From Escherichia ruysiae (GTDB lineage: Bacteria > Pseudomonadota > Gammaproteobacteria > Enterobacterales > Enterobacteriaceae), in NCBI RefSeq assembly GCF_031323975.1, contig NZ_JAVIWS010000001.1, positions 2,914,001-2,978,000 of the forward strand: a stretch of DNA of 64,000 nucleotides. The letters run 5' to 3'. Below, piece by piece: positions 21,309 through 30,960 of the stretch. The position numbers and the translations under genes were made by a program. The notes under the pieces are model-generated. The model did no database searches and had not been told where the DNA came from. It saw only the letters and a program-made list of their open reading frames with translations. Position 1 is the stretch's first letter. The number at the start of each line of letters is the position of its first letter.

Positions 21309-21578
21309 TTATTTTTTAACTTTAAATTTCTTCTGCCAGACCAGCAGTTCAAACACGCCGAAAAGGAAAATACGTACCTTTTCGGCGGTGGTCATCTGCG
21401 GGCCATCTTTCGACAAGGTCGATTTTAACAGCGCCAGTTGCATACCATGCATCAGCACGGTAAAAATCAGCGCCACGTTAACGAAAATATTCAGCGGGCG
21501 TGGGAATGGTTGAAAAAGATTGAGGATCAAAAATCCCCAAACGCAGAGCATTAACAAACGTCCAATATTAACCAGCAT
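21309..21578 (-). CDS. yhhL: YhhL, DUF1145 membrane protein
   Basis: An 89-residue protein with two hydrophobic helices (about 5-22 and 30-50) and a basic C-terminus ending KKFKVKK. Function is unknown. It overlaps rsmD by 11 bases and is probably co-transcribed with it. The ATG at 21578 has a good ribosome site (AAGGAGAAAG); an in-frame ATG 34 codons earlier lies inside rsmD. Confidence 0.92.
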   Translation of the reverse strand: MLVNIGRLLMLCVWGFLILNLFQPFPRPLNIFVNVALIFTVLMHGMQLALLKSTLSKDGPQMTTAEKVRIFLFGVFELLVWQKKFKVKK

Positions 21579-22164
21579 CACTTTCTCCTTGTGTTTCACG
21601 CTGATACAGCCGATAAGCGACCTGACCAGCCACTTTTTCGCGATATAACGACCAGTTGGCAGGAACGGCGGGCAGGCCATTTTCTACTTCACTTTCAACA
21701 TATACCCAGGCTTCATCAGCCAGCCAACCGTTGTTTTCCAGTAAATTAATGGTTTCTTCCAACAAGCCACGGCGGAACGGAGGGTCAACAAACACAATAT
21801 TATGCGGCGTTCCTTTTTGCATTAGAAAAGACATCGCATTGGTGTTCACGACTCGCGCATTGCCTGCTTTCAGCGTCGCGAGATTCTTGGTTAATTGCTG
21901 AGATACCGCGCGATCCATCTCAACCAGAGTAGCTTCCGCAGCGTAGCGTGACAAGGCTTCCAGCCCCAGCGCACCGCTACCTGCGAAGCAGTCCAGGCAT
22001 TGCGCATCAACAATGACCGGCGCCAGCCAGTTAAACAGCGTTTCGCGCACGCGATCGGTGGTAGGACGTAGACCTGGGCTATCAGGAACCGGGAGTTTAC
22101 GGCCTCGCCACTGCCCACCAATAATGCGGATTTGACCGCTGCCGGAATGATTCGGTTTTTTCAT
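21568..22164 (-). CDS. rsmD: RsmD, 16S rRNA m2G966 methyltransferase
   Basis: A 198-residue SAM-dependent methyltransferase that makes N2-methylguanine 966 in 16S rRNA. The SAM-binding motif 'LDCFAGSGALGLEALSR' is at about 55-71 and the catalytic D-P-P-F is near 122-125. It is divergent from ftsY, an arrangement conserved in gamma-proteobacteria. yhhL follows with an 11-base overlap. Confidence 0.97.
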   Translation of the reverse strand: MKKPNHSGSGQIRIIGGQWRGRKLPVPDSPGLRPTTDRVRETLFNWLAPVIVDAQCLDCFAGSGALGLEALSRYAAEATLVEMDRAVSQQLTKNLATLKAGNARVVNTNAMSFLMQKGTPHNIVFVDPPFRRGLLEETINLLENNGWLADEAWVYVESEVENGLPAVPANWSLYREKVAGQVAYRLYQRETQGESDAG

Positions 22165-22313
22165 GGTAAATTGCTCAATCCGCCAGATAACACATACTTG
22201 CAGGCGGTGATGTGGATTAAGTTAAGTGGTAGACTATTTCATCATTTTTTTAGCTGCTATGTACATAGCGTTAACGCTGTGCCATGAAGCAACAGCGAGG
22301 AGTGTAGTCGCAG

Positions 22314-23852
22314 ATGGCGAAAGAAAAAAAACGTGGCTTTTTTTCCTGGCTGGGCTTTGGTCAAAAAGAGCAGACCCCGGAAAAAGAGACAGAAACCCAA
22401 AACGAACAACCGGTTGTAGAAGAAATCGTCCAGGCGCAAGAGCCTGCGAAAGTTGCTGAACAACCCGTTGAAGAACAGCCGCAGGCGCATACTGAAGCTG
22501 AGGCGGAAACTTTTGCTGCCGACGTTGTGGAAGTCACTGAACAGGTTGCCGAAAGTGAAAAAGCGCAACCTGAAGCGGTTGTCGAGCCGGAAGTTATTGC
22601 AGAACCGGAGCCGATAGTTGAAGAAACGCCAGCGTCGGTAGTTGAACCTGAAGTCACGCCAGAGCCAGTGGCTATCGAGCGTGAAGAGCTGCCGCTGCCA
22701 GAAGACGTTAAAGTCGAAGAAGTTTCGCCAGAAGAGTGGCAGGCCGAAGCGGAAACCGTGGAGATTGTCGAAGCGGCGGAAGAACAAGCAGCGAAAGAAG
22801 AAATCACCGACGAAGAGCTGGAAGCACAGGCGCTGGCCGCTGAAGCGGCAGAAGAGGCGGTGATGGTCGTTCCTCCGGCAGAAGAAGATCAGCCGGTGGA
22901 AGAGGTAGCCCAGGAGCAGGAAAAACCAACCAAAGAAGGTTTCTTCGCTCGCCTGAAACGCAGCCTGCTGAAAACTAAAGAAAACCTCGGTTCCGGATTT
23001 ATCAGCCTGTTCCGTGGTAAAAAAATCGACGATGATCTGTTTGAAGAGCTGGAAGAGCAATTGCTCATCGCCGATGTGGGCGTGGAAACCACGCGCAAAA
23101 TCATCACCAATCTGACTGAAGGCGCGACCCGCAAACAGCTTCGCGATGCTGAGGCGCTCTACGGTCTGCTGAAAGAAGAGATGGGTGAGATTCTGGCGAA
23201 GGTCGATGAACCGCTGAATGTCGAAGGTAAAACACCGTTCGTGATTCTGATGGTAGGCGTCAATGGCGTGGGTAAAACCACGACTATCGGTAAGCTGGCG
23301 CGTCAGTTTGAACAACAAGGTAAATCGGTCATGCTGGCGGCGGGCGATACTTTCCGTGCAGCAGCGGTTGAACAGCTTCAGGTCTGGGGTCAGCGCAACA
23401 ATATTCCGGTGATTGCCCAGCATACCGGCGCGGATTCCGCCTCAGTTATCTTCGACGCTATTCAAGCCGCTAAGGCGCGTAATGTTGATGTCCTGATTGC
23501 CGATACCGCCGGACGCTTGCAGAACAAATCGCACCTGATGGAAGAGCTGAAGAAAATCGTCCGCGTGATGAAGAAACTCGACGTTGAAGCGCCGCATGAA
23601 GTTATGCTGACTATCGATGCCAGCACTGGGCAGAATGCGGTAAGCCAGGCCAAACTGTTCCATGAAGCCGTCGGCTTAACCGGCATCACGTTAACTAAAC
23701 TGGACGGCACGGCGAAAGGCGGAGTAATTTTCTCGGTGGCTGACCAGTTTGGTATTCCTATTCGCTATATTGGTGTCGGCGAACGTATTGAGGATTTGCG
23801 TCCGTTTAAGGCGGACGACTTTATAGAGGCACTTTTTGCCCGAGAGGATTAA
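22314..23852 (+). CDS. ftsY: FtsY, signal recognition particle receptor
   Basis: A 512-residue SRP receptor GTPase that docks ribosome-nascent chain complexes at the inner membrane with Ffh/4.5S RNA and SecYEG. A basic N-terminus (residues 1-14) is followed by a very acidic, Glu/Pro/Val-rich A domain (about 15-205), then the N domain (from 'KEGFFARLKRSL') and the G domain with GVNGVGKTTT at 315-324, DTAGR and TKLDG. My memory of K-12 FtsY is 497 residues; the extra 15 lie in an 'EPEV/PEP' repeat-like part of the A domain (about 85-120). It heads the ftsYEX operon. Confidence 0.98.
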   Translation: MAKEKKRGFFSWLGFGQKEQTPEKETETQNEQPVVEEIVQAQEPAKVAEQPVEEQPQAHTEAEAETFAADVVEVTEQVAESEKAQPEAVVEPEVIAEPEPIVEETPASVVEPEVTPEPVAIEREELPLPEDVKVEEVSPEEWQAEAETVEIVEAAEEQAAKEEITDEELEAQALAAEAAEEAVMVVPPAEEDQPVEEVAQEQEKPTKEGFFARLKRSLLKTKENLGSGFISLFRGKKIDDDLFEELEEQLLIADVGVETTRKIITNLTEGATRKQLRDAEALYGLLKEEMGEILAKVDEPLNVEGKTPFVILMVGVNGVGKTTTIGKLARQFEQQGKSVMLAAGDTFRAAAVEQLQVWGQRNNIPVIAQHTGADSASVIFDAIQAAKARNVDVLIADTAGRLQNKSHLMEELKKIVRVMKKLDVEAPHEVMLTIDASTGQNAVSQAKLFHEAVGLTGITLTKLDGTAKGGVIFSVADQFGIPIRYIGVGERIEDLRPFKADDFIEALFARED

Positions 23853-23854
23853 CA

Positions 23855-24523
23855 ATGATTCGCTTTGAACATGTCAGCAAGGCTTATCTCGGTGGGAGAC
23901 AGGCGCTGCAGGGCGTTACGTTCCATATGCAGCCGGGTGAGATGGCGTTTCTGACCGGTCATTCCGGTGCAGGGAAAAGTACCCTCCTGAAGCTGATCTG
24001 TGGGATTGAGCGGCCCAGCGCCGGGAAAATCTGGTTTAGCGGCCATGACATCACGCGTCTGAAAAACCGTGAAGTTCCGTTTCTGCGCCGCCAGATTGGC
24101 ATGATTTTCCAGGATCACCATCTACTGATGGATCGTACTGTCTACGATAATGTGGCGATCCCGTTGATTATCGCCGGTGCCAGCGGTGACGATATTCGTC
24201 GTCGTGTATCGGCGGCGCTGGATAAAGTCGGGCTACTGGACAAAGCGAAGAACTTTCCGATTCAGCTTTCTGGCGGTGAACAACAACGCGTTGGCATTGC
24301 CCGCGCGGTGGTTAACAAACCAGCGGTACTGCTGGCGGACGAACCGACCGGTAACCTTGACGACGCGCTGTCGGAAGGCATTTTACGTCTGTTTGAAGAG
24401 TTTAACCGCGTTGGGGTAACGGTATTGATGGCAACGCACGACATCAACCTGATTTCGCGGCGTTCCTATCGTATGCTCACCCTGAGCGATGGTCACTTGC
24501 ATGGAGGCGTGGGCCATGAATAA
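23855..24523 (+). CDS. ftsE: FtsE, cell-division ABC ATPase
   Basis: A 222-residue ATPase with Walker [10 protein letters not shown] (35-43), signature LSGGEQQR and Walker [12 protein letters not shown]. With FtsX it forms a division-site complex that activates periplasmic amidases via EnvC and helps recruit later divisome proteins. It starts 2 bases after ftsY and overlaps ftsX by 8 bases. Confidence 0.98.
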   Translation: MIRFEHVSKAYLGGRQALQGVTFHMQPGEMAFLTGHSGAGKSTLLKLICGIERPSAGKIWFSGHDITRLKNREVPFLRRQIGMIFQDHHLLMDRTVYDNVAIPLIIAGASGDDIRRRVSAALDKVGLLDKAKNFPIQLSGGEQQRVGIARAVVNKPAVLLADEPTGNLDDALSEGILRLFEEFNRVGVTVLMATHDINLISRRSYRMLTLSDGHLHGGVGHE

Positions 24524-25574
24524 GCGCGATGCAATCAATCATATCCGGCAGTTTGGCGGACGTCTGGATCGCTTCCGTAAATCGGTCGGCGGCTCAGGCG
24601 ACGGTGGTCGTAACGCGCCGAAACGCCCGAAATCCTCGCCAAAACCGGTAAATCGCAAAACTAACGTTTTCAACGAACAGGTGCGTTATGCGTTCCACGG
24701 CGCTTTGCAGGATCTCAAAAGCAAACCGTTCGCTACGTTTTTAACGGTGATGGTCATCGCCATTTCCCTGACGCTGCCAAGCGTCTGCTACATGGTGTAC
24801 AAAAACGTTAACCAGGCGGCGACGCAGTATTATCCCTCACCGCAAATCACCGTTTATCTGCAAAAAACGCTGGACGATGACGCAGCAGCGGGTGTGGTGG
24901 CACAGTTACAGGCCGAACAGGGCGTGGAGAAAGTGAACTATCTTTCTCGTGAGGACGCGTTGGGCGAGTTCCGTAACTGGTCTGGTTTTGGCGGCGCGCT
25001 GGACATGCTGGAGGAAAACCCACTTCCGGCTGTGGCGGTGGTGATCCCAAAACTCGATTTTCAGGGGACGGAGTCGCTGAATACGTTGCGTGATCGCATC
25101 ACGCAAATTAACGGCATCGATGAAGTACGAATGGACGATAGCTGGTTTGCCCGTCTGACCGCACTGACTGGGCTGGTAGGGCGTGTTTCGGCGATGATCG
25201 GCGTGCTGATGGTGGCGGCAGTGTTCCTGGTTATCGGCAACAGCGTGCGTCTGAGCATATTTGCCCGCCGCGACTCCATCAACGTGCAGAAACTGATTGG
25301 CGCGACGGATGGTTTCATACTTCGCCCGTTCCTGTATGGTGGCGCGCTGCTGGGATTTTCTGGCGCATTACTGTCATTAATTTTGTCAGAAATTCTGGTG
25401 CTGCGTTTGTCATCGGCGGTTGCGGAAGTGGCGCAGGTATTCGGAACGAAGTTTGATATCAATGGTTTATCGTTCGATGAATGCCTGCTGCTGCTGCTGG
25501 TGTGTTCGATGATTGGCTGGGTGGCAGCATGGCTTGCCACGGTACAACATTTACGGCACTTTACGCCGGAATAA
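24516..25574 (+). CDS. ftsX: FtsX, cell-division membrane protein
   Basis: A 352-residue type VII ABC-like membrane subunit. A basic cytoplasmic N-terminus (about 70 residues) precedes the first helix (about 75-95); a periplasmic domain (about 97-215) that contacts EnvC follows; three more helices end the protein. The start ATGAATAAG overlaps the ftsE stop. An earlier in-frame ATG at 24489 is within ftsE and not needed. Confidence 0.97.
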   Translation: MNKRDAINHIRQFGGRLDRFRKSVGGSGDGGRNAPKRPKSSPKPVNRKTNVFNEQVRYAFHGALQDLKSKPFATFLTVMVIAISLTLPSVCYMVYKNVNQAATQYYPSPQITVYLQKTLDDDAAAGVVAQLQAEQGVEKVNYLSREDALGEFRNWSGFGGALDMLEENPLPAVAVVIPKLDFQGTESLNTLRDRITQINGIDEVRMDDSWFARLTALTGLVGRVSAMIGVLMVAAVFLVIGNSVRLSIFARRDSINVQKLIGATDGFILRPFLYGGALLGFSGALLSLILSEILVLRLSSAVAEVAQVFGTKFDINGLSFDECLLLLLVCSMIGWVAAWLATVQHLRHFTPE

Positions 25575-25589
25575 TAAAATCGTGTTATA

Positions 25590-25626
25590 CTCTTTCCCTG
25601 CAATGGGTTCCGTAGCAGGGAAAGAG
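25590..25626. terminator. Perfect 12-bp stem between ftsX and rpoH
   Basis: CTCTTTCCCTGC at 25590-25601 and its exact complement at 25615-25626 are separated by 13 bases. The stem follows ftsX and precedes the rpoH promoters. There is no T run, so it may be a processing or pausing signal or a weak terminator rather than an efficient intrinsic one. Confidence 0.5.
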
Positions 25627-25703
25627 ACCCCGTTGTCTCTTCCCGGTATTTCATCTCTATGTCACATTTTGTGCGTAATTTATTCACAAGACAGCATTGA
25701 ACT

Positions 25704-25712
25704 TGTGGATAA
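25704..25712 (-). promoter_or_regulatory. DnaA box in the rpoH promoter region
   Basis: TGTGGATAA is the exact complement of the consensus DnaA box TTATCCACA. The E. coli rpoH control region is known to contain DnaA boxes near its P3 and P4 promoters, along with sigma-E and CRP sites. Only this box is a perfect match that I can see; the nearby TTTATTCACAAG at 25680-25691 is a weaker one. Confidence 0.7.
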
Positions 25713-25818
25713 AATCACGGTCTGATAAAACTGTGAATGATAATCTCGTTGCTCTTAAGCTCTGGCACAGTTGTTGCTACCACTGAAGCGCCAGAAGATA
25801 TCGATTGAGAGGATTTGA

Positions 25819-26673
25819 ATGACTGACAAAATGCAAAGTTTAGCTTTAGCCCCTGTTGGCAACCTGGATTCTTACATCCGGGCAGCTAACGCGTGGCCGA
25901 TGTTGTCGGCTGACGAGGAGCGGGCGCTGGCTGAAAAGCTGCATTACCATGGCGATCTGGAAGCAGCTAAAACGCTGATCCTGTCTCACCTGCGGTTTGT
26001 TGTTCATATTGCTCGTAATTATGCGGGCTATGGCCTGCCACAGGCGGATTTGATTCAGGAAGGTAACATCGGCCTGATGAAAGCAGTGCGCCGTTTCAAC
26101 CCGGAAGTGGGTGTGCGCCTGGTCTCCTTCGCCGTTCACTGGATCAAAGCAGAGATCCACGAATACGTTTTGCGTAACTGGCGTATCGTCAAAGTTGCGA
26201 CCACCAAAGCGCAGCGCAAACTGTTTTTTAATCTGCGTAAAACCAAGCAGCGTCTGGGCTGGTTTAACCAGGATGAAGTCGAAATGGTGGCTCGCGAACT
26301 GGGCGTAACCAGCAAAGACGTCCGTGAGATGGAATCGCGTATGGCGGCACAGGACATGACTTTTGACATGTCTTCCGACGACGATTCCGACAGCCAGCCG
26401 ATGGCTCCGGTGCTCTATCTGCAGGATAAATCATCTAACTTTGCCGACGGCATTGAAGATGATAACTGGGAAGAGCAGGCGGCAAACCGTCTGACCGACG
26501 CGATGCAGGGTCTGGACGAGCGTAGCCAGGATATCATCCGCGCGCGCTGGCTGGACGAAGACAACAAGTCCACATTGCAGGAACTGGCTGACCGTTACGG
26601 CGTTTCCGCTGAACGTGTACGTCAGCTGGAAAAGAACGCGATGAAAAAACTTCGCGCTGCCATTGAAGCGTAA
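25819..26673 (+). CDS. rpoH: RpoH, heat-shock sigma factor sigma-32
   Basis: A 284-residue sigma-70-family factor that directs transcription of chaperone and protease genes. Region 2 (about 50-125, including '[17 protein letters not shown]') binds -10 DNA; the sigma-32-specific RpoH box 'QRKLFFNLR' is at about 132-140; region 4 near 250-280 ends in the helix-turn-helix '[19 protein letters not shown]'. Translation in E. coli is controlled by mRNA structure at the 5' coding region that melts with heat. It has its own promoters downstream of ftsX. Confidence 0.98.
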   Translation: MTDKMQSLALAPVGNLDSYIRAANAWPMLSADEERALAEKLHYHGDLEAAKTLILSHLRFVVHIARNYAGYGLPQADLIQEGNIGLMKAVRRFNPEVGVRLVSFAVHWIKAEIHEYVLRNWRIVKVATTKAQRKLFFNLRKTKQRLGWFNQDEVEMVARELGVTSKDVREMESRMAAQDMTFDMSSDDDSDSQPMAPVLYLQDKSSNFADGIEDDNWEEQAANRLTDAMQGLDERSQDIIRARWLDEDNKSTLQELADRYGVSAERVRQLEKNAMKKLRAAIEA

Positions 26674-26692
26674 TTTCCGCTATTAAGCAGAG

Positions 26693-26727
26693 AACCCTGG
26701 ATGAGAGTCCGGGGTTTTTGTTTTTTG
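26693..26727 (+). terminator. rpoH terminator
   Basis: AACCCTGG (26693-26700) pairs with CCGGGGTT (26709-26716) with one mismatch and is followed by a T-rich run to 26727. It lies 20 bases after the rpoH stop. Confidence 0.8.
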
Positions 26728-26945
26728 GGCCTCTACAATAATCAATTCCCCCCCTCCGGCAAAACGCCAATCCCCACGCAGATTGTTAATAAACTGTCAA
26801 AATAGCTATTCCAATATCATAAAAATCGGGTATGTTTTAGCAGAGTATGCTGCTAAAGCACGGGTAGTCATGCATAAAACGAAATAAAGTGCTGAACAAC
26901 AACATCACAACACACGTAATAACCAGAAGAATGGGGATTCTCAGG

Positions 26946-28049
26946 ATGAACATAAAGGGTAAAGCGTTACTGGCAGGATGTATCGCGCTGGCATTCAGCA
27001 ATATGGCTCTGGCAGAAGATATTAAAGTCGCGGTCGTGGGCGCAATGTCTGGTCCGGTGGCACAGTATGGTGACCAGGAGTTTACTGGCGCAGAACAGGC
27101 GGTTGCGGATATCAACGCCAAAGGCGGCGTTAAAGGCAACAAACTGCAAATCGTAAAATATGACGATGCCTGTGACCCGAAACAGGCCGTCGCGGTGGCG
27201 AACAAAGTGGTTAACGACGGCATTAAATATGTCATTGGTCACCTCTGTTCTTCATCAACACAGCCAGCGTCTGACATTTATGAAGACGAAGGCATTTTAA
27301 TGATCACCCCAGCGGCAACCGCGCCAGAGCTGACTGCCCGTGGCTATCAGCTGATCCTGCGCACCACCGGTCTGGATTCCGACCAGGGGCCGACGGCGGC
27401 AAAATATATTCTTGAGAAAGTGAAACCGCAGCGTATTGCTATCGTTCACGACAAACAACAGTACGGCGAAGGTCTGGCGCGTGCGGTGCAGGACGGCCTG
27501 AAGAAAGGCAATGCTAACGTAGTGTTCTTTGATGGCATCACCGCCGGGGAAAAAGATTTCTCGACGCTGGTGGCACGCCTGAAGAAAGAGAATATCGACT
27601 TCGTTTACTACGGCGGTTATCACCCGGAAATGGGGCAGATCCTGCGTCAGGCGCGCGCGGCGGGGCTGAAAACTCAGTTTATGGGGCCGGAAGGTGTGGC
27701 TAACGTCTCGCTGTCTAATATCGCGGGCGAGTCAGCGGAAGGACTGCTGGTGACCAAGCCGAAGAACTACGATCAGGTTCCGGCGAACAAACCGATTGTT
27801 GACGCGATCAAAGCGAAAAAACAGGATCCAAGCGGCGCATTCGTCTGGACCACCTACGCGGCGCTGCAATCTTTGCAGGCGGGGCTGAATCAGTCTGACG
27901 ATCCGGCGGAGATCGCCAAATACCTGAAAGCGAACTCGGTTGATACGGTGATGGGGCCACTGACCTGGGATGAGAAAGGTGACCTGAAAGGCTTTGAGTT
28001 CGGTGTGTTTGACTGGCACGCCAACGGCACGGCGACCGATGCGAAGTAA
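26946..28049 (+). CDS. livJ: LivJ, Leu/Ile/Val-binding periplasmic protein
   Basis: A 367-residue solute-binding protein. Residues 1-23 are a signal peptide ending 'SNMALA', and the mature protein begins EDIKVAVVG. It binds leucine, isoleucine and valine and delivers them to the LivHMGF transporter encoded downstream. The disulfide cysteines of the mature protein are visible in 'DDACDPKQ' and 'GHLCSSST'. It is a close paralogue of LivK. The ATG at 26946 has GGGATTCTCAGG before it; an ATG at 26889 would add 19 residues ahead of the signal peptide. Confidence 0.97.
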   Translation: MNIKGKALLAGCIALAFSNMALAEDIKVAVVGAMSGPVAQYGDQEFTGAEQAVADINAKGGVKGNKLQIVKYDDACDPKQAVAVANKVVNDGIKYVIGHLCSSSTQPASDIYEDEGILMITPAATAPELTARGYQLILRTTGLDSDQGPTAAKYILEKVKPQRIAIVHDKQQYGEGLARAVQDGLKKGNANVVFFDGITAGEKDFSTLVARLKKENIDFVYYGGYHPEMGQILRQARAAGLKTQFMGPEGVANVSLSNIAGESAEGLLVTKPKNYDQVPANKPIVDAIKAKKQDPSGAFVWTTYAALQSLQAGLNQSDDPAEIAKYLKANSVDTVMGPLTWDEKGDLKGFEFGVFDWHANGTATDAK

Positions 28050-28069
28050 CAGATAGATAAATGAAAATG

Positions 28070-28101
28070 CCCGATGAGCTGAACCGCCATCGGGTTTTTT
28101 T
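28070..28101 (+). terminator. livJ terminator
   Basis: CCCGATG (28070-28076) pairs exactly with CATCGGG (28088-28094) and is followed by seven T. A typical intrinsic terminator 20 bases after the livJ stop. Confidence 0.9.
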
Positions 28102-28143
28102 GTGTTTGTCGAAATGGTTGTAGAAAGATTAAACAATCCAGGA

Positions 28144-28174
28144 TATGCTTAATGTACGGTAGAATTCCGTACAT
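28144..28174 (+). promoter_or_regulatory. ataRT operator and -10 region
   Basis: ATGTACGG at 28152-28159 and CCGTACAT at 28167-28174 form a perfect inverted repeat with a 7-base spacer. A -10-like TATGCT is at 28144-28149, so the dyad covers the transcription start. It lies 26 bases before ataR and is the likely binding site of the AtaR-AtaT complex, since this family is autoregulated through such palindromes. Confidence 0.7.
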
Positions 28175-28199
28175 ATTTATAAGTAGCAGGAGAGTTTAC

Positions 28200-28466
28200 A
28201 TGTCTGCTGTTAAAAAGCAGCGTATCGATCTGCGTTTAACTGACGATGACAAAAGTCTAATTGAGGAAGCGGCGGCGATATCTAATCAGTCCGTCAGCCA
28301 ATTTATGTTGAATAGTGCCTCGCAGCGGGCTGCAGAAGTGATTGAACAGCATCGGCGAGTGATCCTTAATGAGGAGTCCTGGACGCGGGTGATGGATGCG
28401 CTGAGTAATCCGCCGTCACCAGGTGAAAAGTTAAAACGTGCGGCAAAACGTCTTCAGGGAATGTAA
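28200..28466 (+). CDS. ataR: AtaR, DUF1778 antitoxin of a GNAT toxin pair
   Basis: An 88-residue antitoxin. Residues about 7-50 form a ribbon-helix-helix DNA-binding domain ('RIDLRLTDDDKSLIEEAA'), and the C-terminal tail (60-88) wraps the toxin in this family. I recognise it as AtaR of enterohaemorrhagic E. coli. The ATG at 28200 follows AGGAG at 28188; an upstream in-frame ATG at 28152 lies inside the operator. The gene is 6 bases from ataT and absent from K-12 at this place. Confidence 0.87.
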   Translation: MSAVKKQRIDLRLTDDDKSLIEEAAAISNQSVSQFMLNSASQRAAEVIEQHRRVILNEESWTRVMDALSNPPSPGEKLKRAAKRLQGM

Positions 28467-28472
28467 TAATTT

Positions 28473-29000
28473 ATGGATGATCTGACGATAGAGATTCTGA
28501 CCGATGATGCAGATTATGATCTACAGCGATTCGACTGCGGCGAAGAAGCCTTAAATCTCTTTCTGACGACACATCTGGTTCGTCAGCATCGCAATAAAAT
28601 TCTGCGAGCGTACATCCTTCGTGCCAACACGGCAGAACGTCAGGTCCTGGGATATTACACATTATCCGGCAGTTGTTTTGAACGAGCCGCATTGCCCTCG
28701 AAATCGAAACAGAAAAAAATTCCCTACAAAAATATTCCCAGCGTCACTCTTGGGCGTCTGGCAATTGATCGTTCAATACAGGGGCAGGGATGGGGAGCAA
28801 CACTGGTTGCTCATGCCATGAAAGTCGTCTGGTCAGCCTCTTTAGCGGTAGGTATTCACGGTCTTTTTGTCGAGGCGCTGAATGAAAAAGCCCATACGTT
28901 TTATCAGTCGCTGGGCTTTATCCCGTTGGTCGGAGAAAACGAAAATGCGTTATTTTTCCCAACCAAATCCATAGAACTGCTTTTTACACAGAGCGATTAA
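28473..29000 (+). CDS. ataT: AtaT, tRNA N-acetyltransferase toxin (GNAT)
   Basis: A 175-residue GNAT-fold toxin. The acetyl-CoA pyrophosphate loop Q-G-Q-G-W-G lies at 103-108, and the catalytic Tyr144 is present in 'HTFYQSLGF'. AtaT of E. coli O157 acetylates the amino acid on charged initiator Met-tRNA and so blocks translation initiation. The sequence is close to my memory of that protein, which also lies next to panZ. The stop TAA (28998-29000) shares bases with the panZ stop on the other strand, so the inserted pair ends exactly at the panZ end. Confidence 0.88.
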   Translation: MDDLTIEILTDDADYDLQRFDCGEEALNLFLTTHLVRQHRNKILRAYILRANTAERQVLGYYTLSGSCFERAALPSKSKQKKIPYKNIPSVTLGRLAIDRSIQGQGWGATLVAHAMKVVWSASLAVGIHGLFVEALNEKAHTFYQSLGFIPLVGENENALFFPTKSIELLFTQSD

Positions 29001-29380
29001 CGCTTCTCCCAGCCGCCCTGCTGTGCCGTAAACCCCTGTGCTTGCATAAACCCTGTCATCACGCCGCGATCTTCCACGCCAGCATCCGCCATCCACCAGT
29101 ATGAAACGCCGGGATTATCACGTAACACTTCTTCCAGCAGATATTGCCCTACTCCGCGTCGGCGGGTGACTTCCCGTACACGCAGGGAATCCATCGCTCC
29201 CTCGGTGCCGCTTAAGGTTACTCGCACGGCAGCGAGCAGGCGCTCGTTAAAACGCGCGGCGTAAATACGGTGGGAATCGTCAACCTGTAAAGAGGAAGGA
29301 GAATACTCCGGCCAGATCTTTTGCAGGTCAATCCGATCCTGGTCGCTAAAGTTTTCTAATCGAATGATGGTCAGCTTCAT
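28997..29380 (-). CDS. panZ: PanZ, maturation factor and regulator of PanD
   Basis: A 127-residue GNAT-fold protein (formerly YhhK/PanM). It triggers self-cleavage of aspartate decarboxylase PanD to form its pyruvoyl group and, bound to coenzyme A, inhibits PanD, giving feedback on pantothenate synthesis. The coenzyme A loop R-R-R-G-V-G (about 73-78) is present. The ATG at 29380 gives the usual length; the upstream ATG at 29395 adds 5 residues. Convergent with and touching ataT. Confidence 0.95.
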   Translation of the reverse strand: MKLTIIRLENFSDQDRIDLQKIWPEYSPSSLQVDDSHRIYAARFNERLLAAVRVTLSGTEGAMDSLRVREVTRRRGVGQYLLEEVLRDNPGVSYWWMADAGVEDRGVMTGFMQAQGFTAQQGGWEKR

Positions 29381-29803
29381 GGGGAACCCGTACAAATCAC
29401 AAAAGTGGAACCAGTGTAGCGAAATAATTTAATCGGAGGCTTTCTCTTTTTTATTTCTTTTGGCAGGTGATTAATTTTTTTTCAGCAATAATTACAAATT
29501 AAAAACATTATAGAATGAAAATTGTCCAGCATAATCCCCTGAATGGTAGTGAATTATTCCGCCCTTTGTACCGTTATTTTATGCTGACAACGGCGCTTTT
29601 TTCTGTTTATCTATCAATTAATTCAGAATATTATCTGTTCTTAATCGACTGAAAAATAGAGATTTTAATCGATATCATCATAAAAAACTGCGCTAAACCC
29701 TTAATCGGACAGGCAAAAACAGCGCAGTATAAAAAAGAACAGTCTGATTTGTTAACACATAAAAAACAAAGCAACACAACATTACGAGTGGGGATTTTTG
29801 ACT
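29381..29803. other. panZ-livK intergenic region and livK leader
   Basis: These 423 bases are AT-rich with no gene. They must hold the panZ promoter and the livK promoter, known in E. coli to be regulated by Lrp. A stem of ACTGCGCT (29687-29694) and AGCGCAGT (29721-29728) with a 26-base loop lies in the livK leader. On the minus strand it is followed by T6, as a terminator would be. Several T runs (29449-29482) occur nearer panZ. Confidence 0.6.
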
Positions 29804-30913
29804 ATGAAACGGAATGCGAAAACTATCATCGCAGGGATGATTGCACTGGCAATTTCACACACTGCTTTAGCCGACGATATTAAAGTTGCCGTTGTCGGCG
29901 CGATGTCCGGCCCGATTGCCCAGTGGGGTGATATGGAATTTAACGGCGCGCGTCAGGCGATTAAAGACATTAATGCCAAAGGGGGAATTAAGGGCGATAA
30001 ACTGGTTGGCGTGGAATATGACGACGCCTGCGACCCAAAACAAGCCGTTGCGGTCGCCAACAAAATCGTTAACGACGGCATTAAATACGTTATTGGCCAT
30101 CTGTGTTCCTCTTCTACCCAACCTGCGTCAGATATCTATGAAGATGAAGGTATCCTGATGATCTCGCCGGGGGCGACTAACCCGGAGCTGACTCAACGCG
30201 GTTATCAACACATCATGCGTACTGCCGGGCTGGACTCTTCCCAGGGGCCAACGGCGGCAAAATACATTGTTGAGACGGTGAAGCCTCAGCGCATCGCCAT
30301 CATTCACGACAAACAACAGTATGGCGAAGGGCTGGCGCGTTCGGTGCAGGACGGGCTGAAAGCGGCTAACGCCAACGTCGTCTTCTTCGACGGCATTACC
30401 GCTGGCGAGAAAGATTTCTCCGCGCTGATCGCCCGCCTGAAAAAAGAAAACATCGACTTTGTTTACTACGGTGGTTACTACCCGGAAATGGGGCAGATGC
30501 TGCGCCAGGCGCGTTCCGTTGGCCTGAATACTCAGTTTATGGGGCCGGAAGGTGTAGGTAATGCGTCGCTGTCGAACATTGCCGGCGATGCCGCCGAAGG
30601 CATGTTGGTCACCATGCCAAAACGCTATGACCAGGATCCGGCAAACAAAGGCATCGTTGATGCGCTGAAAGCGGACAAGAAAGATCCGTCCGGACCTTAT
30701 GTCTGGATCACCTATGCGGCGGTGCAATCTCTGGCAACTGCCCTTGAGCGTACCGGCAGCGATGAGCCGCTGGCGCTGGTGAAAGATTTAAAAGCAAACG
30801 GTGCAAACACCGTGATTGGGCCGCTGAACTGGGATGAAAAAGGCGATCTGAAGGGATTTGATTTTGGTGTCTTCCAGTGGCACGCCGACGGTTCATCCAC
30901 GGCAGCCAAGTGA
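29804..30913 (+). CDS. livK: LivK, leucine-specific periplasmic binding protein
   Basis: A 369-residue binding protein with a signal peptide (1-23, ending 'SHTALA') and a mature protein starting DDIKVAVVG. It is about 80 percent alike LivJ by eye, but binds leucine specifically; both deliver to the same permease. The ATG at 29804 follows a GTGGGG-type site; the ATG two codons earlier (29798) is less likely. It begins the livKHMGF operon. Confidence 0.97.
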   Translation: MKRNAKTIIAGMIALAISHTALADDIKVAVVGAMSGPIAQWGDMEFNGARQAIKDINAKGGIKGDKLVGVEYDDACDPKQAVAVANKIVNDGIKYVIGHLCSSSTQPASDIYEDEGILMISPGATNPELTQRGYQHIMRTAGLDSSQGPTAAKYIVETVKPQRIAIIHDKQQYGEGLARSVQDGLKAANANVVFFDGITAGEKDFSALIARLKKENIDFVYYGGYYPEMGQMLRQARSVGLNTQFMGPEGVGNASLSNIAGDAAEGMLVTMPKRYDQDPANKGIVDALKADKKDPSGPYVWITYAAVQSLATALERTGSDEPLALVKDLKANGANTVIGPLNWDEKGDLKGFDFGVFQWHADGSSTAAK

Positions 30914-30960
30914 TCATCCCACCGTCCGTGAAATGCGGGCGGGTTTAGAAAGGTTACCTT

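Noticed and set aside
22257..23423. 388-codon open frame antisense to ftsY
   Set aside because: It mirrors the Glu-rich coding sequence (GAA read as TTC on the other strand) and yields an unlikely Phe/Arg-rich protein.
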